From Candidatus Hecatella orcuttiae (lineage in GTDB: Archaea; Thermoproteota; Bathyarchaeia; Hecatellales; Hecatellaceae): a DNA stretch of 64,000 nucleotides. This document shows, one piece after another, positions 1-8,412 of this stretch. The position numbers and the translations under genes were made by a program. The DNA lies in assembly GCA_002011035.2 (NCBI GenBank), contig MTLY02000003.1, positions 427,194-491,193 on the forward strand, in the 5' to 3' direction. The notes beneath the pieces are model-generated. The model saw nothing but the letters and a program-made list of their open reading frames with translations. It was not told the DNA's origin and did not search any database. Position 1 is the first letter of the stretch. Every line of letters begins with the position of its first letter.

Positions 1-23
1 ACCGATGACGACGGAGGTGAAAC

Positions 24-962
24 GTGCAGATGGAAACATCGTCAAGAGAAGTAGGCGCCGGTAGGGAATCCCGCTGCCCCGAATGCGGCAGCACCCTGAT
101 AGTGGAGAGTGGCGAAACCGGCGAGGTTGTCTGCGGCAACTGCGGCTTGGTGTTGAATGAGGTATCCTACGACAGGGGGCCTGAGTGGAGAGCCTTCACC
201 CCGGAGGAGAAAGCTGGGAAAAGCCGGGTGGGTGGACCCGTTTCCATCCTTCAAGCTGATAAAGGTTTACCTACGGTGATAGACAAGGTTGGCAAGGATG
301 CCTTCGGAAGGAAGGTTGACCTGCCAACCCGGAGGCAGATGCTCCGTCTCAGAAAATGGCAGACCAGAACCCAGTACCAGTCTCCTGTGGAGAGAAATCT
401 CCTCCAAGCTTTAGCCGAACTGGACAGGCTTGCGGATAAACTTCACATCCCCGAAGATCTCCAAGAAGAGGCGGCTGAAATCTACCGAAAAGCCTTAGAT
501 AAAGGGCTGGTGCGAGGGCGCTCCATATCAGCCATCGTAGCTGCAGCCCTCTACGCAGCCTGCCGAGCGTACTCAAAGCCGCGTTCGTTGAAGGAAATAG
601 CCTCGGTGAGCAGGGTTAAAAAGAAGGACATAGCTCGCTGCTACCGTCTTCTTCTGCAGGAGATAGACTTGAAGATGCCCATTCCTGACCCGAGGAACTA
701 CATTTCCAAGATAGCCACGAAGGCCAACATTCCGGAGAAAACGCGAACCAAGGCCATTCAGCTTCTCAGCGAAGCTGAAGAGAAAAATGCCATCGTAGGC
801 AAAGACCCCGTAGGCTTGGCGGCTGCAGCCCTCTACATCGCCTGCGTCCTCACAGGGGAGAAAGAAACCCAAAAGGATATAGCTGAAGCCGCGGGTGTCA
901 CGGAGGTTACGGTGAGAAACCGTTACAAAGGGCTGAAGGAAGCCTTCAACCTCAACGTCTGA
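24..962 (+). CDS. tfb: Transcription initiation factor TFIIB (TFB)
   Basis: N-terminal zinc ribbon CPECGS...CGNCGLVL followed by two cyclin-like repeats. Confidence 0.97.
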   Translation: MQMETSSREVGAGRESRCPECGSTLIVESGETGEVVCGNCGLVLNEVSYDRGPEWRAFTPEEKAGKSRVGGPVSILQADKGLPTVIDKVGKDAFGRKVDLPTRRQMLRLRKWQTRTQYQSPVERNLLQALAELDRLADKLHIPEDLQEEAAEIYRKALDKGLVRGRSISAIVAAALYAACRAYSKPRSLKEIASVSRVKKKDIARCYRLLLQEIDLKMPIPDPRNYISKIATKANIPEKTRTKAIQLLSEAEEKNAIVGKDPVGLAAAALYIACVLTGEKETQKDIAEAAGVTEVTVRNRYKGLKEAFNLNV

Positions 963-992
963 CCGAAGAGACGACAACGCGGCCGGAAGCCT

Positions 993-1670
993 TCAAGGCA
1001 ACTTTTTCTTAAGGTTAATGACTCTATCGGCTAGTTTAGCCATTTTTCTTCTATGCGTTGTGGCCAGTAGGGTTTTTCCTTTCAGGATTTTTCCCTTGAA
1101 AGAGGCTACCATCATATCCTCGGTGAGGGGATCGAGGAAGTCCGTGGGTTCATCTAAAAGCAGAATCTCAGGATCGGAAATCATCGCCCTAGCGTAGGAT
1201 ACCATGCGGTTTTCTCCAACGCTGAGAGTTGCAACCTTCCGGTGGACGTAGTTAGAAATCCAGAAGCTCTCCAAAACCTCCTCCACGCGTCTTCTCCGTT
1301 CATCCCGGCTCATCCCCAAAAATACTAGGGGAAGTTCCAGGTTTTCGTAAACCGTTAAAGAAGGGATGAGGTTAGATACTTGGAAGACAACCCCCAGCTT
1401 TCTCCGCCTTAACTTTGAAACAACGTCCTCAGGAAGCTTCGTTATGTTCACTCCGTCGACGTAGATGTTTCCAGCTTGAGGCCTGTCCAAACCTGCAACC
1501 AAGTTTATCAAGGTCGTTTTCCCGCATCCGGTGGGGCCTACGACGGCGAGAAATTCGCCTTTTTTCACCTCGAAGGATACGTCCTCAAACACTGGGAAAG
1601 ATTTCCCATGCCCGTCGTAGACTTTCCTCACATGCTCCACACGGATGGCGGAGTTACTCGACATGGGCAA
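993..1670 (-). CDS. ABC transporter ATP-binding protein (LolD/MacB-like) with a non-canonical signature motif
   Basis: Walker A GPTGCGKTT, Walker B EILLLDEPTD, H-loop TTHR; signature reads LSVGE instead of LSGGQ. Confidence 0.9.
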   Translation of the reverse strand: MPMSSNSAIRVEHVRKVYDGHGKSFPVFEDVSFEVKKGEFLAVVGPTGCGKTTLINLVAGLDRPQAGNIYVDGVNITKLPEDVVSKLRRRKLGVVFQVSNLIPSLTVYENLELPLVFLGMSRDERRRRVEEVLESFWISNYVHRKVATLSVGENRMVSYARAMISDPEILLLDEPTDFLDPLTEDMMVASFKGKILKGKTLLATTHRRKMAKLADRVINLKKKLP

Positions 1671-2172
1671 ATATCTCCGCAGTCATTCGGTGAGATTTTT
1701 TCCACACAGAATATGCTCCGAGAGCGGCTCCCGTAAAAATCCCCAGCAGGCTGAAGAGGAGAGCGAACCCCAAGGCTTCTGCCAGCGTCAGGAGGCTCCA
1801 GCCTTTCAAAGGCAGCAAAGCCGGCAACAGAACTAGGAGGCTTACCCCCACCAGCAGCCCTAGAAGGGCTCCTAAAAGCCCTGTGAGGAAGAGTTCGATC
1901 ATGAAAGAGAGGGTAATGGTCTCCCTAGTGGCGCCCAACGCCTTGTACACGCCTAGGTCGTAGTCAACCCGGTCGGCTAGGTGGAGCATGGTAGCTGAGA
2001 GGGCTACGATGGTCAAGATGAGGATGGAAGCCGCTGTAATGACGGCGCCCCACCCTTGAACCAGCATGGACAGAACCATGAAATCCGCTACAACGACGGC
2101 TAGAATTCCGATTATGAGTTTAACCTTAACCCACGTGGTTTGGAAACGTTTTAAAGCTAACCAAAGAGACAT
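1654..2172 (-). CDS. Short FtsX/MacB-like permease (172 aa)
   Basis: Several TM helices and a VYKALGATRETI motif typical of FtsX C-terminal domains; overlaps the ATPase gene. Confidence 0.7.
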   Translation of the reverse strand: MSLWLALKRFQTTWVKVKLIIGILAVVVADFMVLSMLVQGWGAVITAASILILTIVALSATMLHLADRVDYDLGVYKALGATRETITLSFMIELFLTGLLGALLGLLVGVSLLVLLPALLPLKGWSLLTLAEALGFALLFSLLGIFTGAALGAYSVWKKSHRMTAEIFAHVE

Positions 2173-2267
2173 GGAGTTCCCCCGACTTCCGCGGGGATAC
2201 TAGGAAAGCCTAAAAAATGGATGTTTGGTTTGCGCGAACATCTGCAACATATTCAAGACGGAATGTT

Positions 2268-2945
2268 TCACTCTTCGTCAGTTTGGAGACGTACGACGAG
2301 GGGTTCCGCGGGGCTTCTCTCCTCTTTTACCTCAAGTTTCGGATATTCTTGGTTTTGGGGGACGGTTAAAGAGTTTAAGGTGGCTTCTATGTCTCTCTTC
2401 TCGTTTATCGTGCTGTTGATCACCGATATCAAGTAGTCGCTGGCAAGCTTGTAGGTTTCGTCGCCCAGCTCTCCGGTTTTATGCTGAACCTTGAGGTGGC
2501 CTAGAAATCTTTCCAAGTTTTTAACATGGTGTTCCAAGTCGGAGATTTTTCTGTTCAGAGACTCTATCAGGTTTTTATGGGCTTCTTCAAGCTTGGTCAA
2601 AGAGTCTTTATATTGCTGGCAAAGTTCTTCGTAGACATGGCTTGGGATCTCCTGGCTCTTCAAAAGCTCATCCAACGCTCGAAAACGACGCTGGGTTAAG
2701 TCGTTGTCTTTTTTGAAGTTTTCCGCTTCAATCTTCCATGAAGGCACTAGAATCAACGTATCGCCTTCGACTATTATCTGCGCTCTGGAGAACTCTTCAA
2801 AGCTTCCTCCTCGGTCAACTCCCACCGAATGAAGCTGCCCATCTGGGTCTAATGTCACACCTACCACGTAGCCTATGTACCGTCTGTAGGTGTCCCTCGC
2901 CGGTTTCCCTATGAACCTTTGAAGGGCTTCATATTGAAGACTCAA
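2268..2945 (-). CDS. CdvA-like protein (PRC-barrel-like N-terminus plus coiled coil)
   Basis: IGKPARDTYRRYIGYVVGVTLDPDGQLHSVGVDRG..., LILVPSWKIEAENF, then a long coiled coil; layout as in crenarchaeal CdvA. Confidence 0.7.
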   Translation of the reverse strand: MSLQYEALQRFIGKPARDTYRRYIGYVVGVTLDPDGQLHSVGVDRGGSFEEFSRAQIIVEGDTLILVPSWKIEAENFKKDNDLTQRRFRALDELLKSQEIPSHVYEELCQQYKDSLTKLEEAHKNLIESLNRKISDLEHHVKNLERFLGHLKVQHKTGELGDETYKLASDYLISVINSTINEKRDIEATLNSLTVPQNQEYPKLEVKEERSPAEPLVVRLQTDEE

Positions 2946-2973
2946 CTGTCATCTCTCCCAGATTTTCTGAGAT

Positions 2974-3267
2974 TTAAAACAGTCTTCTCAGCTTATCGAA
3001 GAAGGACTCCTTCTTAGGCGCGTCGTTGGACTGTGGGGAGATGGCTGTTTCGCCGGTGGTTGCTACTTCCACCATCGGTGATGGTTCTGAAACAGCGGGT
3101 GTCTCTTCTAGTTTTACGGCTTTCCTGAATTTATGTCCGCAGCTTCGGCAAGCGTATAGGGTGACTCGCATGGCTCTGCCTTTCCCGGATTTGGGCTTTA
3201 CATCCCACGACTTGTTGATGTTCAACTCTTCTCCTTTACATCGAGGACATACGGTCAACGATTTCAC
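2974..3267 (-). CDS. Small zinc-ribbon protein
   Basis: CPRCKGEE...YACRSCGHKF: two CxxC pairs. Confidence 0.6.
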   Translation of the reverse strand: MKSLTVCPRCKGEELNINKSWDVKPKSGKGRAMRVTLYACRSCGHKFRKAVKLEETPAVSEPSPMVEVATTGETAISPQSNDAPKKESFFDKLRRLF

Positions 3268-3647
3268 CGCAAGTGTCTTCAGTGAAATAAAAATTAAGAT
3301 TTACGTGTTGGATAAACTTCTAAATGGGCTTGAAAAGACCTTCGGGGAGCGTTAAACTTTGAAATGATATACATATTAGACTAAATGAAGCGCTGATTAA
3401 GCTTGTTGAATAAAAGAAACGTGTAAAAAAGAACGCTGGCAAAAGCCTTTATCGACGTTTTCAACGGGATTTTACCCGAAATATCGAGTAAAAAAGCGGT
3501 TTTTCCTTAAACATCCCCTTCAAGAGAAGATTGAATGAGGTTTACTATAAGATTCTGGATCAAAGTGTTTATTTTCCTCGCGAAAAGAAGGGCTTATTAA
3601 GGTTTCATGGAAATAGAAAACCGTTCAGCCTTCGCGGGGAAGTTTCC

Positions 3648-4826
3648 TTGAAAAGAGTGTATCTGGACTACGCTGCATCCTCACCGGTAGATCCTCGAGT
3701 TGTTGAGGAAATGCAACCCTACTTCGGTAAAACCTTCGGCAACCCCTCCTCAGTTCACAGTTTCGGCTTAGAATCCAAGGAAGCCTTAGAACAAGCTAGG
3801 TCTAGGGTTGCCCAGTTGATAAGAGCGGAAAGCGCTGAGGAAATCATCTTTACCTCCGGGGGGACAGAGTCGAACAACCTAGCTGTACTGGGAGTGGCCT
3901 ATCGAAACAGAAACCGGGGAAACCATATCATCACCTCTACCGCCGAGCATATTTCCATCATGAACTTGGCTAAGCATCTTCAAAAGCTGGGTTTCCAGGT
4001 TACCTACGTCCCCGTGGACAGGTATGGGGTGGTGGACGTGGGGAAGCTGGGAGAAGCGATCACCGACAAGACCATTCTCATTTCTCTGGCCTACGCCAAC
4101 GGGGAGATAGGCACTATTCAGCCTGTCAGGGAGATAGGGAAAATCGCCAGAGACCGCGGAGTATACTTTCACGCGGACGCCGTGGCAGCCAACGGGAAAA
4201 TACCCATCGACGTAGTCGAAGACCAAGTTGACCTTCTATCCCTTTCTTCCAACGACCTTTACGGCCCTAAAGGAGTGGGAGCGCTGTATGTGCGCAAAGG
4301 GGTGAGAATCGAACCTATCATCTTCGGAGGAGGCCAAGAGAGAGGGTTAAGGTCCGGAACGGAGAACATTCCCAACATCGTGGGAATGGGTAAGGCTGCG
4401 GAAATCGCCGGGCAGGAGATGGGGTCTGAAGGAAAACGGCTCAGCGGGCTTCGAGACAGGCTTATCAAAAGCATCCTTGAGCAGGTAAAGGAGTCCTATC
4501 TGAACGGTCACCCTACTCGGAGGCTGCCTAACAATGTCCACCTCAGATTCAGCTACATTGAGGGAGAAGCCATGCTTCTAAGCTTGGACATGGAAGGCAT
4601 AGCGGCCTCCACAGGCTCCGCCTGCACCTCCAAAACCCTTGAACCCTCCCATGTCCTGAAGGCCATAGGTCTGGCTCACGAGGAAGCCCACGGCTCTTTG
4701 CTGCTTACCTTGGGGAGGTGGACGGTGGAGGAGGATGTGGACTACGCCGTCCAAGTCATACCCGGCGTGGTGGAGAGACTGAGGCGGATGTCCCCTCTGA
4801 CCCCGAAGGACTTTTGGTCCGATTAG
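3648..4826 (+). CDS. IscS/NifS-family aminotransferase class V protein lacking the PLP lysine
   Basis: KRVYLDYAASSPVDPRVVEEM, EHISIMN, Cys loop STGSACTSK; SSNDLYGPKG replaces the canonical S-x-HK-x-x-GPKG. TTG start proposed; the ORF extends upstream to 3531. Confidence 0.9.
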   Translation: MKRVYLDYAASSPVDPRVVEEMQPYFGKTFGNPSSVHSFGLESKEALEQARSRVAQLIRAESAEEIIFTSGGTESNNLAVLGVAYRNRNRGNHIITSTAEHISIMNLAKHLQKLGFQVTYVPVDRYGVVDVGKLGEAITDKTILISLAYANGEIGTIQPVREIGKIARDRGVYFHADAVAANGKIPIDVVEDQVDLLSLSSNDLYGPKGVGALYVRKGVRIEPIIFGGGQERGLRSGTENIPNIVGMGKAAEIAGQEMGSEGKRLSGLRDRLIKSILEQVKESYLNGHPTRRLPNNVHLRFSYIEGEAMLLSLDMEGIAASTGSACTSKTLEPSHVLKAIGLAHEEAHGSLLLTLGRWTVEEDVDYAVQVIPGVVERLRRMSPLTPKDFWSD

Positions 4827-5509
4827 GCTAGAAGATTTTCCAAAGCCTCTTCAGACAGCCTGTTCAGTCGAACTACCTTATCTGGAGCTTTTTTTCTCAC
4901 GATGAATCCAGCTAGGTCCAGCACCTTCCACGCCTTCTGGATGATGACTGAATCGCTGCTAGCCGCCAGTCTAGACCAAGCCAGTACGGAGGTGTCCCCT
5001 CTTCTAACAGCCGTCGCGTCGCCCTCGAGTCCCCATGCCGCGAGAACCCTCCGGGTGAGGGCGGCTAATTCTCCGCTGCGGCTCAGCTGGGAGTCGTAGA
5101 ACACTTTAACCGCTCCGATTCGGAGGCTTTTCAGGGTTTCCGCCATCAGGTTTAAAGCCTTCTCGGTCGCTGGGTTGATCCTGTATCTCCGGTGGACTTC
5201 CGAAAGGTCTCGGATAAACCCGTCATCGCAGTAAACCAGAAGCTTGCCTTGGAGGAAGCTCTCCAAGGTTATCAGGTTGTTGTAGCCGTCCACAGCCAAC
5301 CTTCGACCTTTCACAGCTTTAACGTCGGCCTGTTTTCTCCTCCGCGCAGCCGCTTCCTTTTTTCCGTAAACGCAGCGGTGGAGAAGAAGTCTTTCTTTCC
5401 CTGTCAGCTGATACCTGTCTCCGACGAATCTGAGAATGCTATCCCTCCGGTAGCCTCGGTCTGAGAACAGCCTAAAATCTTCGATGGCGCTTTTGATCCT
5501 TTTCTCCAA
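4823..5509 (-). CDS. DUF434/DUF5616-type uncharacterised protein
   Basis: Conserved archaeal family pattern: DGYNNLITLESFLQG, DGFIRDLSEVHRRY, FYDSQLSRSGELA. Confidence 0.65.
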   Translation of the reverse strand: MEKRIKSAIEDFRLFSDRGYRRDSILRFVGDRYQLTGKERLLLHRCVYGKKEAAARRRKQADVKAVKGRRLAVDGYNNLITLESFLQGKLLVYCDDGFIRDLSEVHRRYRINPATEKALNLMAETLKSLRIGAVKVFYDSQLSRSGELAALTRRVLAAWGLEGDATAVRRGDTSVLAWSRLAASSDSVIIQKAWKVLDLAGFIVRKKAPDKVVRLNRLSEEALENLLA

Positions 5510-5523
5510 TCTTCAACCACAAA

Positions 5524-8412
5524 CTATTTCACGTAGATTCCCGGCCTGTAGGGCTCTGAAAGCGCGGCTTTCCGCTGGGGGTCGTAGGCTTCGGGGTCAT
5601 CTGCCCTGTAAACAGCCACGGGGCAGCGGAACTCCTTTTCCAGAAAGGGCTTAGCCTCCTCCAAGTACGCCTTTTCATCCAGTTTACCGAGGAGAAGCCT
5701 CTTCTTCCGCATCTCCTCCGGCAGCTTAACCACCGCCTCTAAGGTCTTGTTTACAAACTTGGCGGCGGAGGCTCCTTTCTCTCGGAGGCTAGGCCTCGCC
5801 ATCAACTCCCTGATTAGTGTTCCTCTTTCTTTCAGGTTTCCCCTCTTCAAGGCTTCTAGGTAGATTTCCCACTTCCACGGCTCCGCGGTGTAGTAGCAGA
5901 TTTTTTTAGGTTTGATTTCCGTGACTTTGAGGATGTGCCGCGTGTCCTCCACCATAATCTTGATGGTGTTTTCCACCTCCTCAGCCTCCGCGTCTATCTT
6001 CTCCTCCCTGCAGGTAGGCCAGGGAAGGGTCGCTGCGAAGGGTTTCTTCCCCATGGTTTCCCATACTTCCTCGCAGGTGTGAGGTATAAAAGGCGTCAGC
6101 AGCCTAATCCAAACTTCCACGGCCTCCCTCAGAGTAGGCTGATGGAAAAGGCTGTTCCTCCTCATGTACCAGCGGAGGTCGTTCCACACCTCGTAAAAGG
6201 CTGTTTCCAAGGCAGTTCTGGTCTTCAGGGCTTCCAAAGCCTTGGTAACCTTTTCCACCCGCCTGTTGAGGGTGCTTATCAGCCACCTCTCAACCCGCCC
6301 CGGAGTTTCTTTCCCCCTCAGCGCTCGGGCGGCGAGGACGAACTTGTGGAAGGCTTGAAGGTGGGCTTTCACTTCCTTGAGGCTGCTGGCCCGCCAGTCC
6401 GGGTCGTCCATGCCTTCAGCGGCCAAAAGCACAGCGCACCGAGTCGCGTCAGCTCCATGCTCCTCCACAGCCTTCCGCAGGGGGATGAAGTTTCCTTTGG
6501 ACTTGTGCATCTCCTCCCCCTCTACCCGCATGAACCCGTTGACCCCGATGGCCTTAGGCCAGTGCTCCGGGGGAAACAACGCCGCGTGGTGGAAAATGTA
6601 GAAAGTGAGATGATTGGGAACGAGGTCCTTCCCCGAATTTCTCAGGTCCACAGGATACCAGTAGAGGAATTCCCTTCTCATGGCATCCAGAGTCTCAGGG
6701 CGTAGTCCTACCTTTCCAGCCGTCTCAAGGAGTTTCCCTTTTCCGTAGAAGATGTAGTCGAAAACTTCCTCGGTTAACTGTTCGGGGGCGATGTTCTCCT
6801 GTTGGATATACTTGTTCACTGTGTAGAAGGCTGGGTAGACCGTGGAGTCGCTTAGGGTTTCCACAATCCAGTCGGAAGCCCAAGGCAGTGGGGTGCCCAG
6901 CCCTGTCTTCCTGGCGCAAGCCCAGTCGTGAAGCCATTCGATGACAGCTTCAAACCAGCGTCTTGCATCCTCAGGGTAGACTTGCAGCTTGGACAAAAGC
7001 TCTCGGGCTTTTTTCTTCCATTCGGGGTTGGAGTAGTTTAGGAACCATTGGTCACGGAGAATCTTAATGGTGCAGGGAGTGGTGCAGCGGCAGACCACAG
7101 GCTGGGGTAGGTCGTACATGGCGTCGGCTATCTGTTTTTCCTTAAATTCTTGGGTAAGTCTCTCTTTCACCTCCGCGACGCTTCGACCCGCATAGGAGCC
7201 GCAGTTTTCCTTCAAAACTCCCTTGTGAAACTCTCTCTTGTAGACGAGTTGGGTGGCTTCCTCGGCCTTAGGGTCCTTTTGGTCTTTCACCCCCAACCGG
7301 TCTACGGCTTCTAAAGCTGGGTATTCTCCGAAGCCTTCCACCTTTATGATGGAAATGGGTTTAATCCTCTTCACATTTTCAGCCTTCATTCCAAACCTTT
7401 CCAGCATGGCTGGGTTTTCTTGCAGGTCTTTCAAAGCCAGCCAGTCGTAGGGGGCGTGGGCTGGAACGCTGTAAACAACTCCGGAAGCGTCCTCCGGGTT
7501 TACAAACCAGCCGGGAAGGAGGGGAAGCTCTCTCCCCATCAGAGGGTCGAGGCATTTTTTGCCGAGAAGCTGGGCGCCCTTAAACTCTTTCAGGATTTCA
7601 ACTTCTCTCAACTGTTCCCGCAGTTTTTCCGCTGCTCTTTTGCTGATGATCCAGTGTTCCCCGTTTACAGAGGCTTCCACGTAGTCGGCTTCCGGGTTCA
7701 GCCAGAGGTTCGTCGCCCCGAAGATGGTCTCAGGCCTAAAGGTAGCAGCGGGAAGGTAGGCTCCGTTCATCTTGAATTTTATCAGCACGTATTCTTCGGG
7801 GGTTACACCGCTTCCCTCCAGCCTGTCTGCTTCCCCGGTAGGGCTTTGACATTTGGGACACCAAACAACCGGATGGGTGCCTTTGACCACGTAGTTGCCT
7901 TCTTTCAACTTCCTGTACTGCCAGTCCACGAAGCGGCTGAAGAAAGGGTGGAAGGAGGTGGTGTGAAACTCCCTCCTCCAGTCGATGGACAAGCCCAGTT
8001 TCTTCACCGCTTCCCTGTTGTATTCGGTATAATACTTGGCCATGTAAACCGGGTCGGCGAACTTTTTCAGCTCCTCCTCAGGAACCCGGTCTACAACCTT
8101 CAAGGCTTGGATGAACTTCTCATCTCCAAGTTTGATTCGCTCAGAGGCTCCGGCCACAGTTTCACCAGTCCAGTGCCACGCCCAGGGGAAAAGCACGTTG
8201 AAGCCTTGCATTCGCTTGAAGCGGGCTATCACATCCACCCTGGAGCCGGTGTAGCCGTGACCTACGTGAAGCGGACCGCTCATGTAGGGGTAGGGGAAAG
8301 TTATAAAAAACTTGGGCTTTGAAGGGTCAGGGTCAGCCTCGAAAATCTTAGCTTCCCTCCACCGGCTCTGCCATTTTTCCTCCACAGCCTTCCACACTTT
8401 CTCCCAGCTCAT
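5524..8412 (-). CDS. leuS: Leucyl-tRNA synthetase, archaeal type
   Basis: PLHVGHGYTGSRVDVIARFKRMQGFNVLFPWAWHWTG; EMHKSKGN near the KMSKS position; 962 aa. Confidence 0.95.
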   Translation of the reverse strand: MSWEKVWKAVEEKWQSRWREAKIFEADPDPSKPKFFITFPYPYMSGPLHVGHGYTGSRVDVIARFKRMQGFNVLFPWAWHWTGETVAGASERIKLGDEKFIQALKVVDRVPEEELKKFADPVYMAKYYTEYNREAVKKLGLSIDWRREFHTTSFHPFFSRFVDWQYRKLKEGNYVVKGTHPVVWCPKCQSPTGEADRLEGSGVTPEEYVLIKFKMNGAYLPAATFRPETIFGATNLWLNPEADYVEASVNGEHWIISKRAAEKLREQLREVEILKEFKGAQLLGKKCLDPLMGRELPLLPGWFVNPEDASGVVYSVPAHAPYDWLALKDLQENPAMLERFGMKAENVKRIKPISIIKVEGFGEYPALEAVDRLGVKDQKDPKAEEATQLVYKREFHKGVLKENCGSYAGRSVAEVKERLTQEFKEKQIADAMYDLPQPVVCRCTTPCTIKILRDQWFLNYSNPEWKKKARELLSKLQVYPEDARRWFEAVIEWLHDWACARKTGLGTPLPWASDWIVETLSDSTVYPAFYTVNKYIQQENIAPEQLTEEVFDYIFYGKGKLLETAGKVGLRPETLDAMRREFLYWYPVDLRNSGKDLVPNHLTFYIFHHAALFPPEHWPKAIGVNGFMRVEGEEMHKSKGNFIPLRKAVEEHGADATRCAVLLAAEGMDDPDWRASSLKEVKAHLQAFHKFVLAARALRGKETPGRVERWLISTLNRRVEKVTKALEALKTRTALETAFYEVWNDLRWYMRRNSLFHQPTLREAVEVWIRLLTPFIPHTCEEVWETMGKKPFAATLPWPTCREEKIDAEAEEVENTIKIMVEDTRHILKVTEIKPKKICYYTAEPWKWEIYLEALKRGNLKERGTLIRELMARPSLREKGASAAKFVNKTLEAVVKLPEEMRKKRLLLGKLDEKAYLEEAKPFLEKEFRCPVAVYRADDPEAYDPQRKAALSEPYRPGIYVK

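Noticed and set aside
5935-6705. 256-aa + strand ORF antisense to leuS
   Set aside because: Shadow ORF from codon bias of the leuS frame; no recognisable domain and the opposite strand has a strong full-length enzyme.
7420-8322. 300-aa + strand ORF antisense to leuS
   Set aside because: Same shadow-ORF explanation; low-complexity composition and no domain.
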